Positions 18,244 through 27,412 of a stretch of 64,000 nt of DNA are shown here, in pieces. The position numbers were made by a program, and so were the translations under genes. Within the stretch, counting starts at the first letter, position 1. Each line of letters opens with the position of its first letter. The stretch is from Balneolaceae bacterium. Its GTDB lineage: Bacteria; Bacteroidota; Rhodothermia; Balneolales; Balneolaceae. The stretch is taken from contig JAEPQH010000009.1 of assembly GCA_017640605.1 (NCBI GenBank), positions 1 to 64,000 on the forward strand, given 5' to 3'. The notes beneath the pieces are model-generated. The model did no database searches. It saw only the letters and a list, made by a program, of their open reading frames with translations, and had not been told where the DNA came from.

Positions 18244-19528
18244 AAAAAAGGTTTTAATTATTACTTACTACTGGCCGCCAAGTGGAGGTGCGGGCGTTCA
18301 ACGGTGGGTAAAGTTTTGCAAGTATCTTCCACAACTTGGATTCGAACCCATTGTACTTACCGTTAAAAATGGAACTTATCCACTAATAGATAAAACACTT
18401 TTAGAGCAAGTTCCAGAAAATCTTGAAATACACCGTTCTAAAATTATTGAACCGTACTCGATTTTTGGAGCTTTGACCGGTAAAGGCAAACTTGAAGTAT
18501 CTGAGCCTGCCACTGCTTTTTCAACTAAGAATGAAGGATTAATAAAAAAACTGGGTGTTTGGATTCGTGCAAACTTCTTTATTCCTGATGCACGAAGATT
18601 ATGGGTCCCCTTCGCATTTATCAAAGCAAAGGAAATAATCAAAACACATCAAATTGATACCGTTATAACTACGGCACCACCGAACTCTACACATTTAATA
18701 GGTACAAGGCTTAAAAAAGCTATGCCTCAGCTAAAATGGATCATGGATATGCGGGATCCGTGGTCAAAGATTTTCTTTAACGAAACCATCCCTAGATCTA
18801 CATTTTCTGATCGCGTGGATGTGAAGTATGAAAAAGAAGCATTACAACTTGCTGATGAAGTTATCGTAGTTTCAGAAAGTATGGCAAAGCTTCAACAAAC
18901 AGTATTTTCCAGAAATTACCTTGTATTGCCTAATGGCTTCGATCATGAGGACTTCCCCAAAATACAAGAGGCTAAAACAGGAGAAAATTTCGTCATTAAA
19001 TATGTTGGGAGTATGACGGAATCGGCAATTCCTAGAACTTTTTTTTCTGCTCTACAATCTCTGAAAGTGAATGGACTCAAAAATTTTGAATTGCAATTCT
19101 TTGGGTCGATTAATAATACTGTTAAGGATATTCTAGAAACTTCCGACATTAATGACAATGTTACTTTTCATGGATATGTGCCTCATCAGCGAGCCAAAAA
19201 AGAAATGCAAACAGCTGATTTATTATTACTCGTAATCCCTAAAACAAGAAATAACGAATTAATTTTAACGGGGAAACTATTCGATTACATTGCAGCTGAA
19301 AAACCCATTTTTTGTATCGGGCCAATCCCCGGAGACGCTTCTGATATCATAAAAAAATATGAACTGGGTTACTCTTTTTGCTACGATCAAGAACAGGATA
19401 TACATGACGCTTTAAAACAAATGATGACCGGTAGTGAAGTTCCCTATAAAAAGTGGAAATACTCTTTCAGTGATCACCCCTTTTCGAGATTAAGTCTCAC
19501 AAAACAGCTTGTTAAAATTATTCAATGA
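18236..19528 (+). CDS. Glycosyltransferase family 4 protein
   Basis: The 430-residue protein has the N-terminal GT-B motif YYWPPSGGAGVQRWVKF and a C-terminal nucleotide-sugar domain with VLPNGFDHEDF and the late GKLFDYIAAEKPIFCIG, where the acceptor glutamate motif is weaker than usual. It likely adds a sugar to a lipid-linked or exported glycan in the cytoplasm. The start is GTG at 18236 and the end overlaps the next gene by 4 bp (ATGA). Sugar specificity cannot be read from the sequence. Confidence 0.85.
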   Translation: MSKKKVLIITYYWPPSGGAGVQRWVKFCKYLPQLGFEPIVLTVKNGTYPLIDKTLLEQVPENLEIHRSKIIEPYSIFGALTGKGKLEVSEPATAFSTKNEGLIKKLGVWIRANFFIPDARRLWVPFAFIKAKEIIKTHQIDTVITTAPPNSTHLIGTRLKKAMPQLKWIMDMRDPWSKIFFNETIPRSTFSDRVDVKYEKEALQLADEVIVVSESMAKLQQTVFSRNYLVLPNGFDHEDFPKIQEAKTGENFVIKYVGSMTESAIPRTFFSALQSLKVNGLKNFELQFFGSINNTVKDILETSDINDNVTFHGYVPHQRAKKEMQTADLLLLVIPKTRNNELILTGKLFDYIAAEKPIFCIGPIPGDASDIIKKYELGYSFCYDQEQDIHDALKQMMTGSEVPYKKWKYSFSDHPFSRLSLTKQLVKIIQ

Positions 19529-20817
19529 CCTTCTATCAACGTTACGTATTAGAAGAATTTTGCTCGATGTATGACATCGAAATGGCTACGATTCAGGAGC
19601 TAATTAATCAAAAAAGACTTCAATTAACCGATAAGAGTGGATCATTTTTTTCGTCAGAGAATGTAAGACCTGAATTGCTTACCTGGATAAATTGCCTTGA
19701 TAGACAAATACCTGTATTGTTTACCGACAACAACGACCTTCCGGTAATTGAAATTCGAAATGATTCAGTTTGCTTAAACTTTGACATTATAGGATCTGCA
19801 TTTTACTTCTTAAGCGGTTGGCAGGAAATCAAAAGTACTGTCCGAGATACTCATGGAAGGTATCCATTTAAAGAAAGTTTGCAATATGAACTCAATATCA
19901 CAGAAATTCCTGTAGTTAACTATTACTTTCACATTTTAAAGGACGCACTCCAAAAGGCTTTAGGCACTCAATTTGCTCTAAGAAAACACATACCAAACGC
20001 TATCCAGGTATGCTTATCACATGATATTGATAAAATTAACTCAGGCTGGCTTGAGGGTGGTTTCTCTGAATTAAAAAAAGGCAGCTATGGGTCAGCATTT
20101 TCGCTTTTACTGAACAAGTTATTTGGTAAAGACCCTTGGGATAATATTTCTGAGATCTTAGCACTTGAACTAACTCTGAATGTGCCTTCAACTTTTTTCT
20201 TTTTACCATCTAAAGGAAATGGAAATGCGGATTATCGTATTAATCAGGTTTTACCAAGCTTTGAAGAAATTATAGCTGTTAAATCTGAGGTTGCCTTGCA
20301 TGGCAGCCTTGGCTCTGCACATTCCAGCGACAATTTGAATAAAGAGATCGATCAGTTTTCAAAAAAAATACAAGGAAATCGTTTTCATTTTTTGAAGTAC
20401 GAACCAAGAACTGTAGGAACCACTCTTGATGCAGTAAATATTAGATATGATGGTAGTTTTGGATTTGCAGAGCATGTTGGGTTCCGCCATGGGGTCTGTC
20501 ATCCATTTCACCCATTTAATCCGGATACAAGCACACGTCATTCTTTTCTGGAGATTCCACTTTCCATCATGGATACTACACTTTCTTTCGCATCTTATAT
20601 GCTGCATGATGAGCAAAAAAACTCAAAAGTGGATCGTGTGATTTCTGAAGCAGAGAAATTTAATGGCATAGTTAGTATCCTATGGCATAACAATTACTTT
20701 TCTAATTATAAATATACAGGATGGAAAGACCGCTACATTCAGCTTGTTACACGCCTGAAAAATAAGAACGCTATATTTTATACTCATGAATCTTTAGCAG
20801 ACATCTATAATGCCTAG
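19525..20817 (+). CDS. Polysaccharide deacetylase-family protein
   Basis: The 430-residue protein has a long N-terminal extension and a C-terminal NodB-like core: the metal motif CLSHDIDKI, the histidine motif ALHGSLGSAH, the segment YDGSFGFAEHVGFRHGVCHPFHPF and a late WHNNYFS. Similar proteins accompany FemAB-like transferases in exopolysaccharide loci and may deacetylate the product. No signal peptide is evident, so it may act in the cytoplasm. It overlaps both neighbours (4 and 8 bp). Confidence 0.8.
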   Translation: MTFYQRYVLEEFCSMYDIEMATIQELINQKRLQLTDKSGSFFSSENVRPELLTWINCLDRQIPVLFTDNNDLPVIEIRNDSVCLNFDIIGSAFYFLSGWQEIKSTVRDTHGRYPFKESLQYELNITEIPVVNYYFHILKDALQKALGTQFALRKHIPNAIQVCLSHDIDKINSGWLEGGFSELKKGSYGSAFSLLLNKLFGKDPWDNISEILALELTLNVPSTFFFLPSKGNGNADYRINQVLPSFEEIIAVKSEVALHGSLGSAHSSDNLNKEIDQFSKKIQGNRFHFLKYEPRTVGTTLDAVNIRYDGSFGFAEHVGFRHGVCHPFHPFNPDTSTRHSFLEIPLSIMDTTLSFASYMLHDEQKNSKVDRVISEAEKFNGIVSILWHNNYFSNYKYTGWKDRYIQLVTRLKNKNAIFYTHESLADIYNA

Positions 20818-21736
20818 CCTTGCTTATCAGACATATAGAGCCGCAAATGCTGGTTTAGGAGTACTAGAAAGGTTTGTAAAAACTAGTGACAATCTCCCAT
20901 CCCCAGTGTTTATCATCGGTGCCCCCAGGAGTGGTTCTACACTTATTTATCAGGCTGTTGTGGCCGAATTTGGATTTAGTTACTTGTCGAATCGGCATTG
21001 CACGTGGTTTGGGGCACCATGGCTCATTGAGCAATATACAGACGCTCTTTCCAACTATCGAAATAGCTTATCGTTTGATTCGAAGTTTGGAGGTACTAAA
21101 GGGTGGTATTCTCCATCAGAGTGTGGCAATTATTGGTATAGATTCTTCCAAAAACATCCTCAATTTGTTAGTAAAAAATCATTTTCTGAAAAAGCAGCAA
21201 AGGCGCTCCAACAGTCGGTAAGTGTACTGAGTAAGTCAGCTAATAAACCGATTTTATTTAAAAATTTGATGAATGTTTTACGCCTTGAACCATTACTTGA
21301 TGTGTTTCCAAACGCATTATTTATCGTCATAGAAAGAAGTCCGATAGATATTGCGCATTCGATACTAGAAGCTCGTTTTAAACTATATCAGGATTATAAT
21401 GAATGGTTTTCTGTTGAGGTGCCAAACATACAAGCTCTTAAAAACGAACCACCAGAAGTTCAAGTAGTTGAACAGATACGTAGTATATATCAGCTGATTC
21501 AACGGCAAGCAAGTACACACCCGAGTCAATTCATGACTCTAAACTATGAGCAATTTTGTGCTACTCCCAATAAAGTCATTGAAAAGCTACAAGAGTTCTT
21601 TGAAAAGCATGATCTTAACACAGACCAAATAAGTCTTTTACCTGATTCCTTTTCATTACGAAGAGAAGTGAGGATCGAGAAATCACTTTATCAATCGTTG
21701 CAAAATTATTTGGCAGAGTACCCAATATCACTATGA
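20810..21736 (+). CDS. Sulfotransferase-family protein
   Basis: Residues 36-45 (IGAPRSGSTL) form the 5'-phosphosulfate loop that binds PAPS, and FIVIERSPIDIAHSILEARF supplies the 3'-phosphate-binding segment. The 308-residue length fits carbohydrate sulfotransferases. In this glycan operon the likely acceptor is a sugar of the polymer or its lipid carrier. It overlaps the deacetylase by 8 bp and the GNAT gene by 4 bp. A second unrelated-looking sulfotransferase is found in the opposing operon at 24826. Confidence 0.8.
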   Translation: MPSLAYQTYRAANAGLGVLERFVKTSDNLPSPVFIIGAPRSGSTLIYQAVVAEFGFSYLSNRHCTWFGAPWLIEQYTDALSNYRNSLSFDSKFGGTKGWYSPSECGNYWYRFFQKHPQFVSKKSFSEKAAKALQQSVSVLSKSANKPILFKNLMNVLRLEPLLDVFPNALFIVIERSPIDIAHSILEARFKLYQDYNEWFSVEVPNIQALKNEPPEVQVVEQIRSIYQLIQRQASTHPSQFMTLNYEQFCATPNKVIEKLQEFFEKHDLNTDQISLLPDSFSLRREVRIEKSLYQSLQNYLAEYPISL

Positions 21737-22647
21737 GTGAACAAAAAGAATTAACAAACTGTATTTTCCAGAAATCCTGGTGGCTTGATGCTGTTGCACC
21801 CGGACAATGGAAAAGTATAGAGGTTGAGAAGGGAGGAGAAATATTCGCTAGAATGCCTGTAGTTTTATCGTCACAACTAGGGCGTAAAATTTCCGTAATG
21901 CCGCTTTTTACTCAGGTATTAGGTCCTTGTTTTAAACCATTACCTGGAAAAGAATCGTCCGTGTTATCAAAAGAAAAGGAATTGATGACCGAGCTAATTC
22001 ATCAGTTATCAGAAGTTGATTACTTCAAACAGCGTTTTCATTATTCAATCACAAACTGGTTGCCATTTTATTGGAACAAATTTGAACAAACCACTCGGTA
22101 CACTTACGTACTCGAAGACATTTCTGATCCCGAAGAAGTCTGGAAAAACATGCAAGGAAATATCCGTCGGGAAATTAAGAAAGCCAGAAGTCTTATGAGT
22201 ATATCTCAAAGCGATGACATCGAGTTAATGTGGAAATTTCATTGCTTGAATTTTGAAAATAACAGTGCGCCAGAAGGTACACTCAACGATTTTAAAAGAG
22301 TGTATAAAGCTTGCAAAGAGCATGAAGCCGGTCAAATTTTTATTGCTAATGATGAGTCTGGTAAGACTGTTTCTGCACTATTTATAGTTTGGGATGAGCA
22401 TGCTGCCTATTACTTATTCGGCGGTACCGATGATACCTTTAAGAATACCGGAGTTTTTAGCTTTTTGATGTTTGAGGCCATAAAGTTTGCATCAACGAAA
22501 ACAAAGGCTTTTGATTTTGAAGGCTCTATGATTGAATCAATTGAGCGTTTTTACCGCGGTTTTGGGGCAACTCAGAAACCTTATTTTCATATTTCAAGAA
22601 GCCGTGGTGTATTTAAGCTATTAATGACGCTGAAAAACCTTTTTTAG
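21733..22647 (+). CDS. FemAB/GNAT-like acyltransferase
   Basis: The 304-residue protein resembles FemAB-type peptidyl or acyl transferases of exopolysaccharide loci, with MQGNIRREIKKARSL in the middle, GQIFIANDESGKTVSALFIVWDEHAAYYLFGGTDD as the acyl-binding half, and a terminal FYRGFGATQKPYFHISR. It probably adds an amino-acyl or acyl group to the glycan. Its last four bases overlap the end of the opposing glycosyltransferase gene, so the two glycan operons meet tail to tail. Confidence 0.75.
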   Translation: MSEQKELTNCIFQKSWWLDAVAPGQWKSIEVEKGGEIFARMPVVLSSQLGRKISVMPLFTQVLGPCFKPLPGKESSVLSKEKELMTELIHQLSEVDYFKQRFHYSITNWLPFYWNKFEQTTRYTYVLEDISDPEEVWKNMQGNIRREIKKARSLMSISQSDDIELMWKFHCLNFENNSAPEGTLNDFKRVYKACKEHEAGQIFIANDESGKTVSALFIVWDEHAAYYLFGGTDDTFKNTGVFSFLMFEAIKFASTKTKAFDFEGSMIESIERFYRGFGATQKPYFHISRSRGVFKLLMTLKNLF

Positions 22648-23816
22648 GTTTGTCTTAAAGTTTCTGAAAGGTACATCTCTCCGATTGTTTTATATGCAAA
22701 CTTGTGTTGTATAGCTTCCGAGATTTCTTTGTTATTAAATCGAAGTTGCCCATCAACGGCTGACGATATAACCTTTGCCCAATCCTGAGGGGTATTAGTT
22801 GGCACAAACACTCCATTTTTTTGATGCACAAGTTCTTTAAGTACGGCCAGCTCACTTACTATACACGGAAGACCTGTACTCATAGCTTCGGCTAATACTA
22901 CTCCAAAGGTTTCTCTTTCGGTTGCTTGTAATAAGAAATGAGCTTCTTGCATTCTTTTTGCAATGATCTCTTTCGGTTGACCACCCAGAAATATAATGTC
23001 GCATTCTAGATTTAATTTATTCACATATTCTTTTAAATGCTCCTGGCCACCACCTCTACCAATAAACACTAATTCCATTTTCGACTGTATTGTTTTAGGC
23101 AAAAGGTTTATTGCTTCAATTAGAACATCCGGACGTTTGTGGCTCTTTTTTTTTGCTAACCAAAAATTAGTAACACATAAAAATTTAGTTTTGTTTGTGT
23201 GTGAGCGTTCTGAGTATTTAAATATGTTTGGATTCACAACATTTGGTACCACAACAGTATGTACCTCTTTGCCGGCATATCCTTCAATTTGATTAGCTAG
23301 AAAATCAGAAACGGGGAAAACTGCATCTGCTTTTTTATAAACTTCCTTACCAATTTTCTGATAATAGGGCTTATTAAACACCCACTTTAAATTGGTCCAA
23401 TGCTCGGTAATATAATGTGGTTTTCTCAACTCCTTTGCGAGTTTATGCCCTAAAAAAGCCGCTGGGTATATCACATTTGAGTGGACATAATCAATTTTAT
23501 GCCCACTTAATTTATCTGAAATCACCGTCTTTAATACTCTCCACAAATACCACCAATTTGCATTAATCACATCAGAAAATCGGGATTTCAAAAAAACAGA
23601 AAGTACTTGAATACCATCTTTTTGATAACGTTCAATTTCTTTCTCTAAAATAAAATTAGTACTCTTTTTTGCTGCTATTCTAATAATGGTTACATCTGCC
23701 CCTGCTGATTTCAGTGCCAAAGCGTGCTCATGTACAAATATAGAACCTGCTGGATTTTCTTTTGTAGGGTACCAATTTGTTAAGAAAAGAATTTTAGGAG
23801 ATTGTTTACTGCTCAT
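22644..23816 (-). CDS. Glycosyltransferase family 4 protein
   Basis: A GT-B enzyme of about 390 residues with N-terminal FLTNWYPTKENPAGSIFVHEHA and C-terminal ATERETFGVVLAEAMSTGLP, the conserved EX7E motif region. It likely transfers a sugar to the lipid-linked glycan. I prefer the ATG at 23816, one base after the upstream stop codon, over an earlier ATG at 23849 that would overlap the upstream gene. It is the last gene of the minus-strand glycan operon. Confidence 0.87.
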   Translation of the reverse strand: MSSKQSPKILFLTNWYPTKENPAGSIFVHEHALALKSAGADVTIIRIAAKKSTNFILEKEIERYQKDGIQVLSVFLKSRFSDVINANWWYLWRVLKTVISDKLSGHKIDYVHSNVIYPAAFLGHKLAKELRKPHYITEHWTNLKWVFNKPYYQKIGKEVYKKADAVFPVSDFLANQIEGYAGKEVHTVVVPNVVNPNIFKYSERSHTNKTKFLCVTNFWLAKKKSHKRPDVLIEAINLLPKTIQSKMELVFIGRGGGQEHLKEYVNKLNLECDIIFLGGQPKEIIAKRMQEAHFLLQATERETFGVVLAEAMSTGLPCIVSELAVLKELVHQKNGVFVPTNTPQDWAKVISSAVDGQLRFNNKEISEAIQHKFAYKTIGEMYLSETLRQT

Positions 23817-23817
23817 A

Positions 23818-24810
23818 TTAGTTCCCAAAGTAAACGGCAATTCGATCAATTAACTTGATGTTGCGCAAAGGTCTTAAGTAATATTTAATCGTAGACCGTA
23901 GTAAACCAAGCTTTAACTTAACTATTTTTCTACTGACCTTTGCCGAATACGCTTTATTGGTATACGTATTAAAATCTTCAAGTATTTGGATATATCCGGC
24001 TACTATCTTCTTCCTTTTTTGATAGGTCATCCTCGCCGTCCAAGATCCTTCGGTTCCAGCTCGATATGCGGCTGTAATTTCATCTAAATAATAGTAATCT
24101 CCTTTTGTGCCAAGGTATAACATCAAAGGGGTGTCGCCTACGATCGCTTCGAAATACCAGTCAGGTAATTCCTGTACGTACTCTGACCTAAATATCATAG
24201 TAGCTGATGTCATAAATCCGCCAGCTGGTCGAATAGCGTCATACACGGTATAAATTCGATTTCCCGGTCGTTTTTCTGGTTTAAGCACATCCGATTTTCG
24301 TATCGTCTTACCATCTTTTTCAAAATAATAAATGTGTGCGGCTGTAAAGCACATTGAACATTCAGGATGATTTTCTAATACATCGATCTGTTTTTGTAGT
24401 TTATGTGGATCTTCCCAAAAATCGTCACCCTCACAAACTGCGATATACTTACCAGTTGCACTTAAGAGATTATAGCTAAAGTTAAATCTACCCGATGGCT
24501 CACCCAACACACTGATATTATTTTCCCTAGAATGAAGAAGCAGCTTTATTTTTTGTGGATATTTATCCGCATACTCTTTGCAAATTTTTCGGGTTTGATC
24601 GGTTGAAGCATCTTCACCAATTTGTATTTCGAAATCAAAATCAGTTTGCTGCTCAAGTATACTGTCTAAGCATTTACTTATATACTTTTCATGATTGTAC
24701 GTAAGTACACAAACCGTAACCAAAGGTTGTGAAATTTCTGGTTCGCTGTAAATCGAAACAGGTACTTTTTGATATTCTTCTATAAAATTTTTGAACCCTT
24801 TAAACTCCAT
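23818..24810 (-). CDS. Glycosyltransferase family 2 protein
   Basis: The GT-A fold is shown by VTVCVLTYNHEKYISKCLDSIL, GEDASTDQT and the metal-site segment CEGDDFWEDPHKLQ. The C-terminus is basic and helical and probably membrane-associated. The start ATG at 24810 has GGAAG five bases upstream; a TTG frame opening reaches 24825. It follows the sulfotransferase gene by 15 bp. The family is sure but donor and acceptor are not. Confidence 0.87.
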   Translation of the reverse strand: MEFKGFKNFIEEYQKVPVSIYSEPEISQPLVTVCVLTYNHEKYISKCLDSILEQQTDFDFEIQIGEDASTDQTRKICKEYADKYPQKIKLLLHSRENNISVLGEPSGRFNFSYNLLSATGKYIAVCEGDDFWEDPHKLQKQIDVLENHPECSMCFTAAHIYYFEKDGKTIRKSDVLKPEKRPGNRIYTVYDAIRPAGGFMTSATMIFRSEYVQELPDWYFEAIVGDTPLMLYLGTKGDYYYLDEITAAYRAGTEGSWTARMTYQKRKKIVAGYIQILEDFNTYTNKAYSAKVSRKIVKLKLGLLRSTIKYYLRPLRNIKLIDRIAVYFGN

Positions 24811-24825
24811 AGCTACTTCCAACAA

Positions 24826-25635
24826 TCAATCTATATAGGTTTCGAGTGAAGTCCCCTTCAGTTCATTTTCTATTTGTTTAACAATATAATCGGGTAATTC
24901 GCCCTGCCAGTCATCGTCGGTTTTTCGCTTTTTGAACACGCTATATCTATGGCCGTTTTGTACCTGCTTGCTTTTAGCAATAAATTCAATGCTTTGCTGA
25001 TGAAGCTCAAGACCGCAAAATTTGAACATCATTTTCGAAATTGAAACCGGATCATTGAGTAGCTCATCGTAAGTAACAATTATACATTGCTCGGGAAATG
25101 ATTGTTCAAGTTTTTGAAATAATAATGCTACCTCCTTCCATTTTTCAAACCCATTAAACTCTTCAATTTTTCCATCATTTTTTTTTGGTGCAAATCGCCA
25201 CTCATCATTTAACTTCCAACCTAAATCGGGCCGAAATTCCTTTGGTGCTTTGTACCAAGAGTATATAGTAGCCATAGGGTTTCTGATCAACCCAACTACC
25301 TTTAGCTCACTATCAACACGTAATGCATTTTCAAGTATATGATGATAGCGCACTTCTTTATATGCGATGGCATTAATAGCCATTTTATTGAATTCCGGTA
25401 CAATTCCTGCTTTCTTCGTTTCATCTTGATTGATGAACGCATCATCAGATTCTTCTAGTTTTTGGAAAAAAGAAAGTATGTTTTGTTTAGTAGCATCTGC
25501 ATTTAGATAATTTTTAAATGCATAGGAAAACAGTGGTTGATAAGCATATTTTACATTAGGATGAGAATCAAAAATGGCTCCCAACCATGTTGACCCACTA
25601 CGAGGCACACTATGTATAGCTATTCGTGCTTTCAT
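24826..25635 (-). CDS. Sulfotransferase-family protein
   Basis: A 269-residue protein with the PAPS loop SVPRSGSTWLGAIFD (residues 9-23), VVGLIRNPMATIYSWYKAP as the 3'-phosphate motif, and a terminal basic segment. The PRSGSTW form is typical of carbohydrate and aryl sulfotransferases. It overlaps WbqC by 4 bp. With the other sulfotransferase in the opposing operon it suggests a sulfated surface glycan, which is common in marine bacteria; which sugar is modified is unknown. Confidence 0.8.
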   Translation of the reverse strand: MKARIAIHSVPRSGSTWLGAIFDSHPNVKYAYQPLFSYAFKNYLNADATKQNILSFFQKLEESDDAFINQDETKKAGIVPEFNKMAINAIAYKEVRYHHILENALRVDSELKVVGLIRNPMATIYSWYKAPKEFRPDLGWKLNDEWRFAPKKNDGKIEEFNGFEKWKEVALLFQKLEQSFPEQCIIVTYDELLNDPVSISKMMFKFCGLELHQQSIEFIAKSKQVQNGHRYSVFKKRKTDDDWQGELPDYIVKQIENELKGTSLETYID

Positions 25636-26339
25636 TGTAAGGTATATTCTTTCAGGTAAGCCTGAATTTGGTCAGGTGCATTGAACATCATTACATCTAT
25701 CATAGAAAGTCCGGGTTCAGCATCCCCGTTAAAATGTGGATAGGTAGGCAATTGTGGTTTTAAGAAAAATAATTCAATACCTGAATTGGAGAAATACTCT
25801 TTCTCGTAAAGTTGCCTTCCATTTATTGAATTCACGTATATCGACCCCTCCTCCCTTTTTGTGATTTCAATTAAACGTTCGGCTCTTTCTAAACCTCTAG
25901 TATTAGCATGTGCTTCTGATGAAATCTTAAACTCTGTGTCAATACCAATATAACTTGCAGACTCTAATATGCTTTGGATAGCCAATTGAGAAATTGATGA
26001 ATAGTTCTTAGTCAGTACTTTTGTACATATATCAAAAACCTGATCAAAGAATGGCGCGCCACCATATACAGCTTGTAATGTCTTAATAATCTTACGCTTA
26101 TTGTGTTTTCCTAATGCTAGTTGTGTTTCATTAATTAGCCTATTCGGACTCACATTTTTACATGGTATAGTTATGAATCTAGCTTTACCATTAATTAAAA
26201 TATTATTCCGATTAATCCACCCTCCTTTTATAAAGTTTACATCATCGTAAAAAACAAAGGTATCAACAGCATTTATCAATTGAAAATAACCGAGATACGG
26301 GAAAAAATATGGTTGCATAACCGCAACTTTCTTCATCAT
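25632..26339 (-). CDS. WbqC family protein
   Basis: The 235-residue protein begins with KKVAVMQPYFFPYLGYFQLI and contains FVFYDDVNFIKGGWINRN, the signature of WbqC-like proteins in O-antigen and capsule loci. The biochemical role is not established; it is often assumed to act on amino sugars. It overlaps the upstream DegT aminotransferase and the downstream sulfotransferase by 4 bp each, so the three are translated as a chain. Confidence 0.9.
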   Translation of the reverse strand: MMKKVAVMQPYFFPYLGYFQLINAVDTFVFYDDVNFIKGGWINRNNILINGKARFITIPCKNVSPNRLINETQLALGKHNKRKIIKTLQAVYGGAPFFDQVFDICTKVLTKNYSSISQLAIQSILESASYIGIDTEFKISSEAHANTRGLERAERLIEITKREEGSIYVNSINGRQLYEKEYFSNSGIELFFLKPQLPTYPHFNGDAEPGLSMIDVMMFNAPDQIQAYLKEYTLQ

Positions 26340-27412
26340 TTACTCAATTCTCTTGTTATAATTTTGATGATTACTTTTTGATCTTCGAGAGATAACTGAT
26401 TATACAATGGTAAGCACAAGATTCGGGAAGCAATATCCTCAGAAATAGGCGCAGTACCATCAACATATGAAAGGGTGTTTAGAGAAGGATAAAAATATCT
26501 GCGGGTAAAAATTTGCTGTTCCTCTAGGCTCATCATTACCTTTAAAGCAACCTCTTCCGACTCAAAAATCACCGGGAAATAAGAGCAATTCACATCGCTA
26601 TCTGCTTGATGCTTCTGAAATAGAACGGGAGAATCACTTAGTTGCTGTTTGTAAACCTCGAATTGCTTTTTTCTTGTAGCTATAACTTCTGTCATATAAG
26701 AAAGCATAGTTAGCCCCATCGCTGCGTGGTATTCAGAATTCTTACCGTTAATGCCAACACCGTTAAATTTTTCCGGACCATCGTGTCCAAAATTTCGCAT
26801 ATAAAACATTCGTTTTAATAGCGTTTCGTTTTCGGTAAAAATACCACCACCTTCGATGGTGTGATATATCTTTGTAGCATGGAAGCTGGCGGTGGAAATA
26901 TCTCCATACTCGAAAACAGACCTGCCTCGAAATGTGGAACCAAAGCAATGTGCGGCATCATAAATAACTGTTAGATTATGCCGATCAGCAATTTCAGTAA
27001 TTGCGTCAATATCACAAGGATTTCCAAATACATGGGTGGCTAAAATAGCTGACGTTTTATCGGTAATTGCATCTTCTATTTTTGCAGGATCGAGATTTAA
27101 AGTTTCTGGATCGATATCTACATAAACAGGCTCGAAATTTTCCCAAACAAGAGCTGAGGTGGTAGCAATATAAGAAAAAGGTGTGGTAATAATTTCTCCC
27201 GATAAAGCTGCCGCTTTTAATGCTATTTGGATAGCGATGGTTCCATTACCAACATACAAACAATTTTTGACTCCAAGGTGAGACTTAAGTTTTGATTCAA
27301 GCTCATTTACAAGCGGACCATTATTCGTCAACCACTCCCTTTGCCAAATTCCAGCCAATAATTGCTGATACTCTGCTATTGGAGGTAGAAATGGTTTAGT
27401 GACCGGGATCAT
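26336..27412 (-). CDS. DegT/DnrJ/EryC1/StrS-family aminotransferase
   Basis: A PLP-dependent sugar aminotransferase of 358 residues, with GNGTIAIQIAL, YDAAHCFGS and the Schiff-base lysine 181 in SFHATKIYHTIEGG. These enzymes transaminate nucleotide-linked keto-sugars to give amino sugars of the surface polymer. It overlaps the flippase gene by 4 bp at its start and WbqC by 4 bp at its end. Keto-sugar-forming enzymes are not in the window. Confidence 0.92.
   Translation of the reverse strand: MIPVTKPFLPPIAEYQQLLAGIWQREWLTNNGPLVNELESKLKSHLGVKNCLYVGNGTIAIQIALKAAALSGEIITTPFSYIATTSALVWENFEPVYVDIDPETLNLDPAKIEDAITDKTSAILATHVFGNPCDIDAITEIADRHNLTVIYDAAHCFGSTFRGRSVFEYGDISTASFHATKIYHTIEGGGIFTENETLLKRMFYMRNFGHDGPEKFNGVGINGKNSEYHAAMGLTMLSYMTEVIATRKKQFEVYKQQLSDSPVLFQKHQADSDVNCSYFPVIFESEEVALKVMMSLEEQQIFTRRYFYPSLNTLSYVDGTAPISEDIASRILCLPLYNQLSLEDQKVIIKIITRELSK

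Noticed and set aside
20886-21221. Alternative frame in the first sulfotransferase gene
   Set aside because: The other frame carries the PAPS-binding motif and overlaps its neighbours as an operon gene should.
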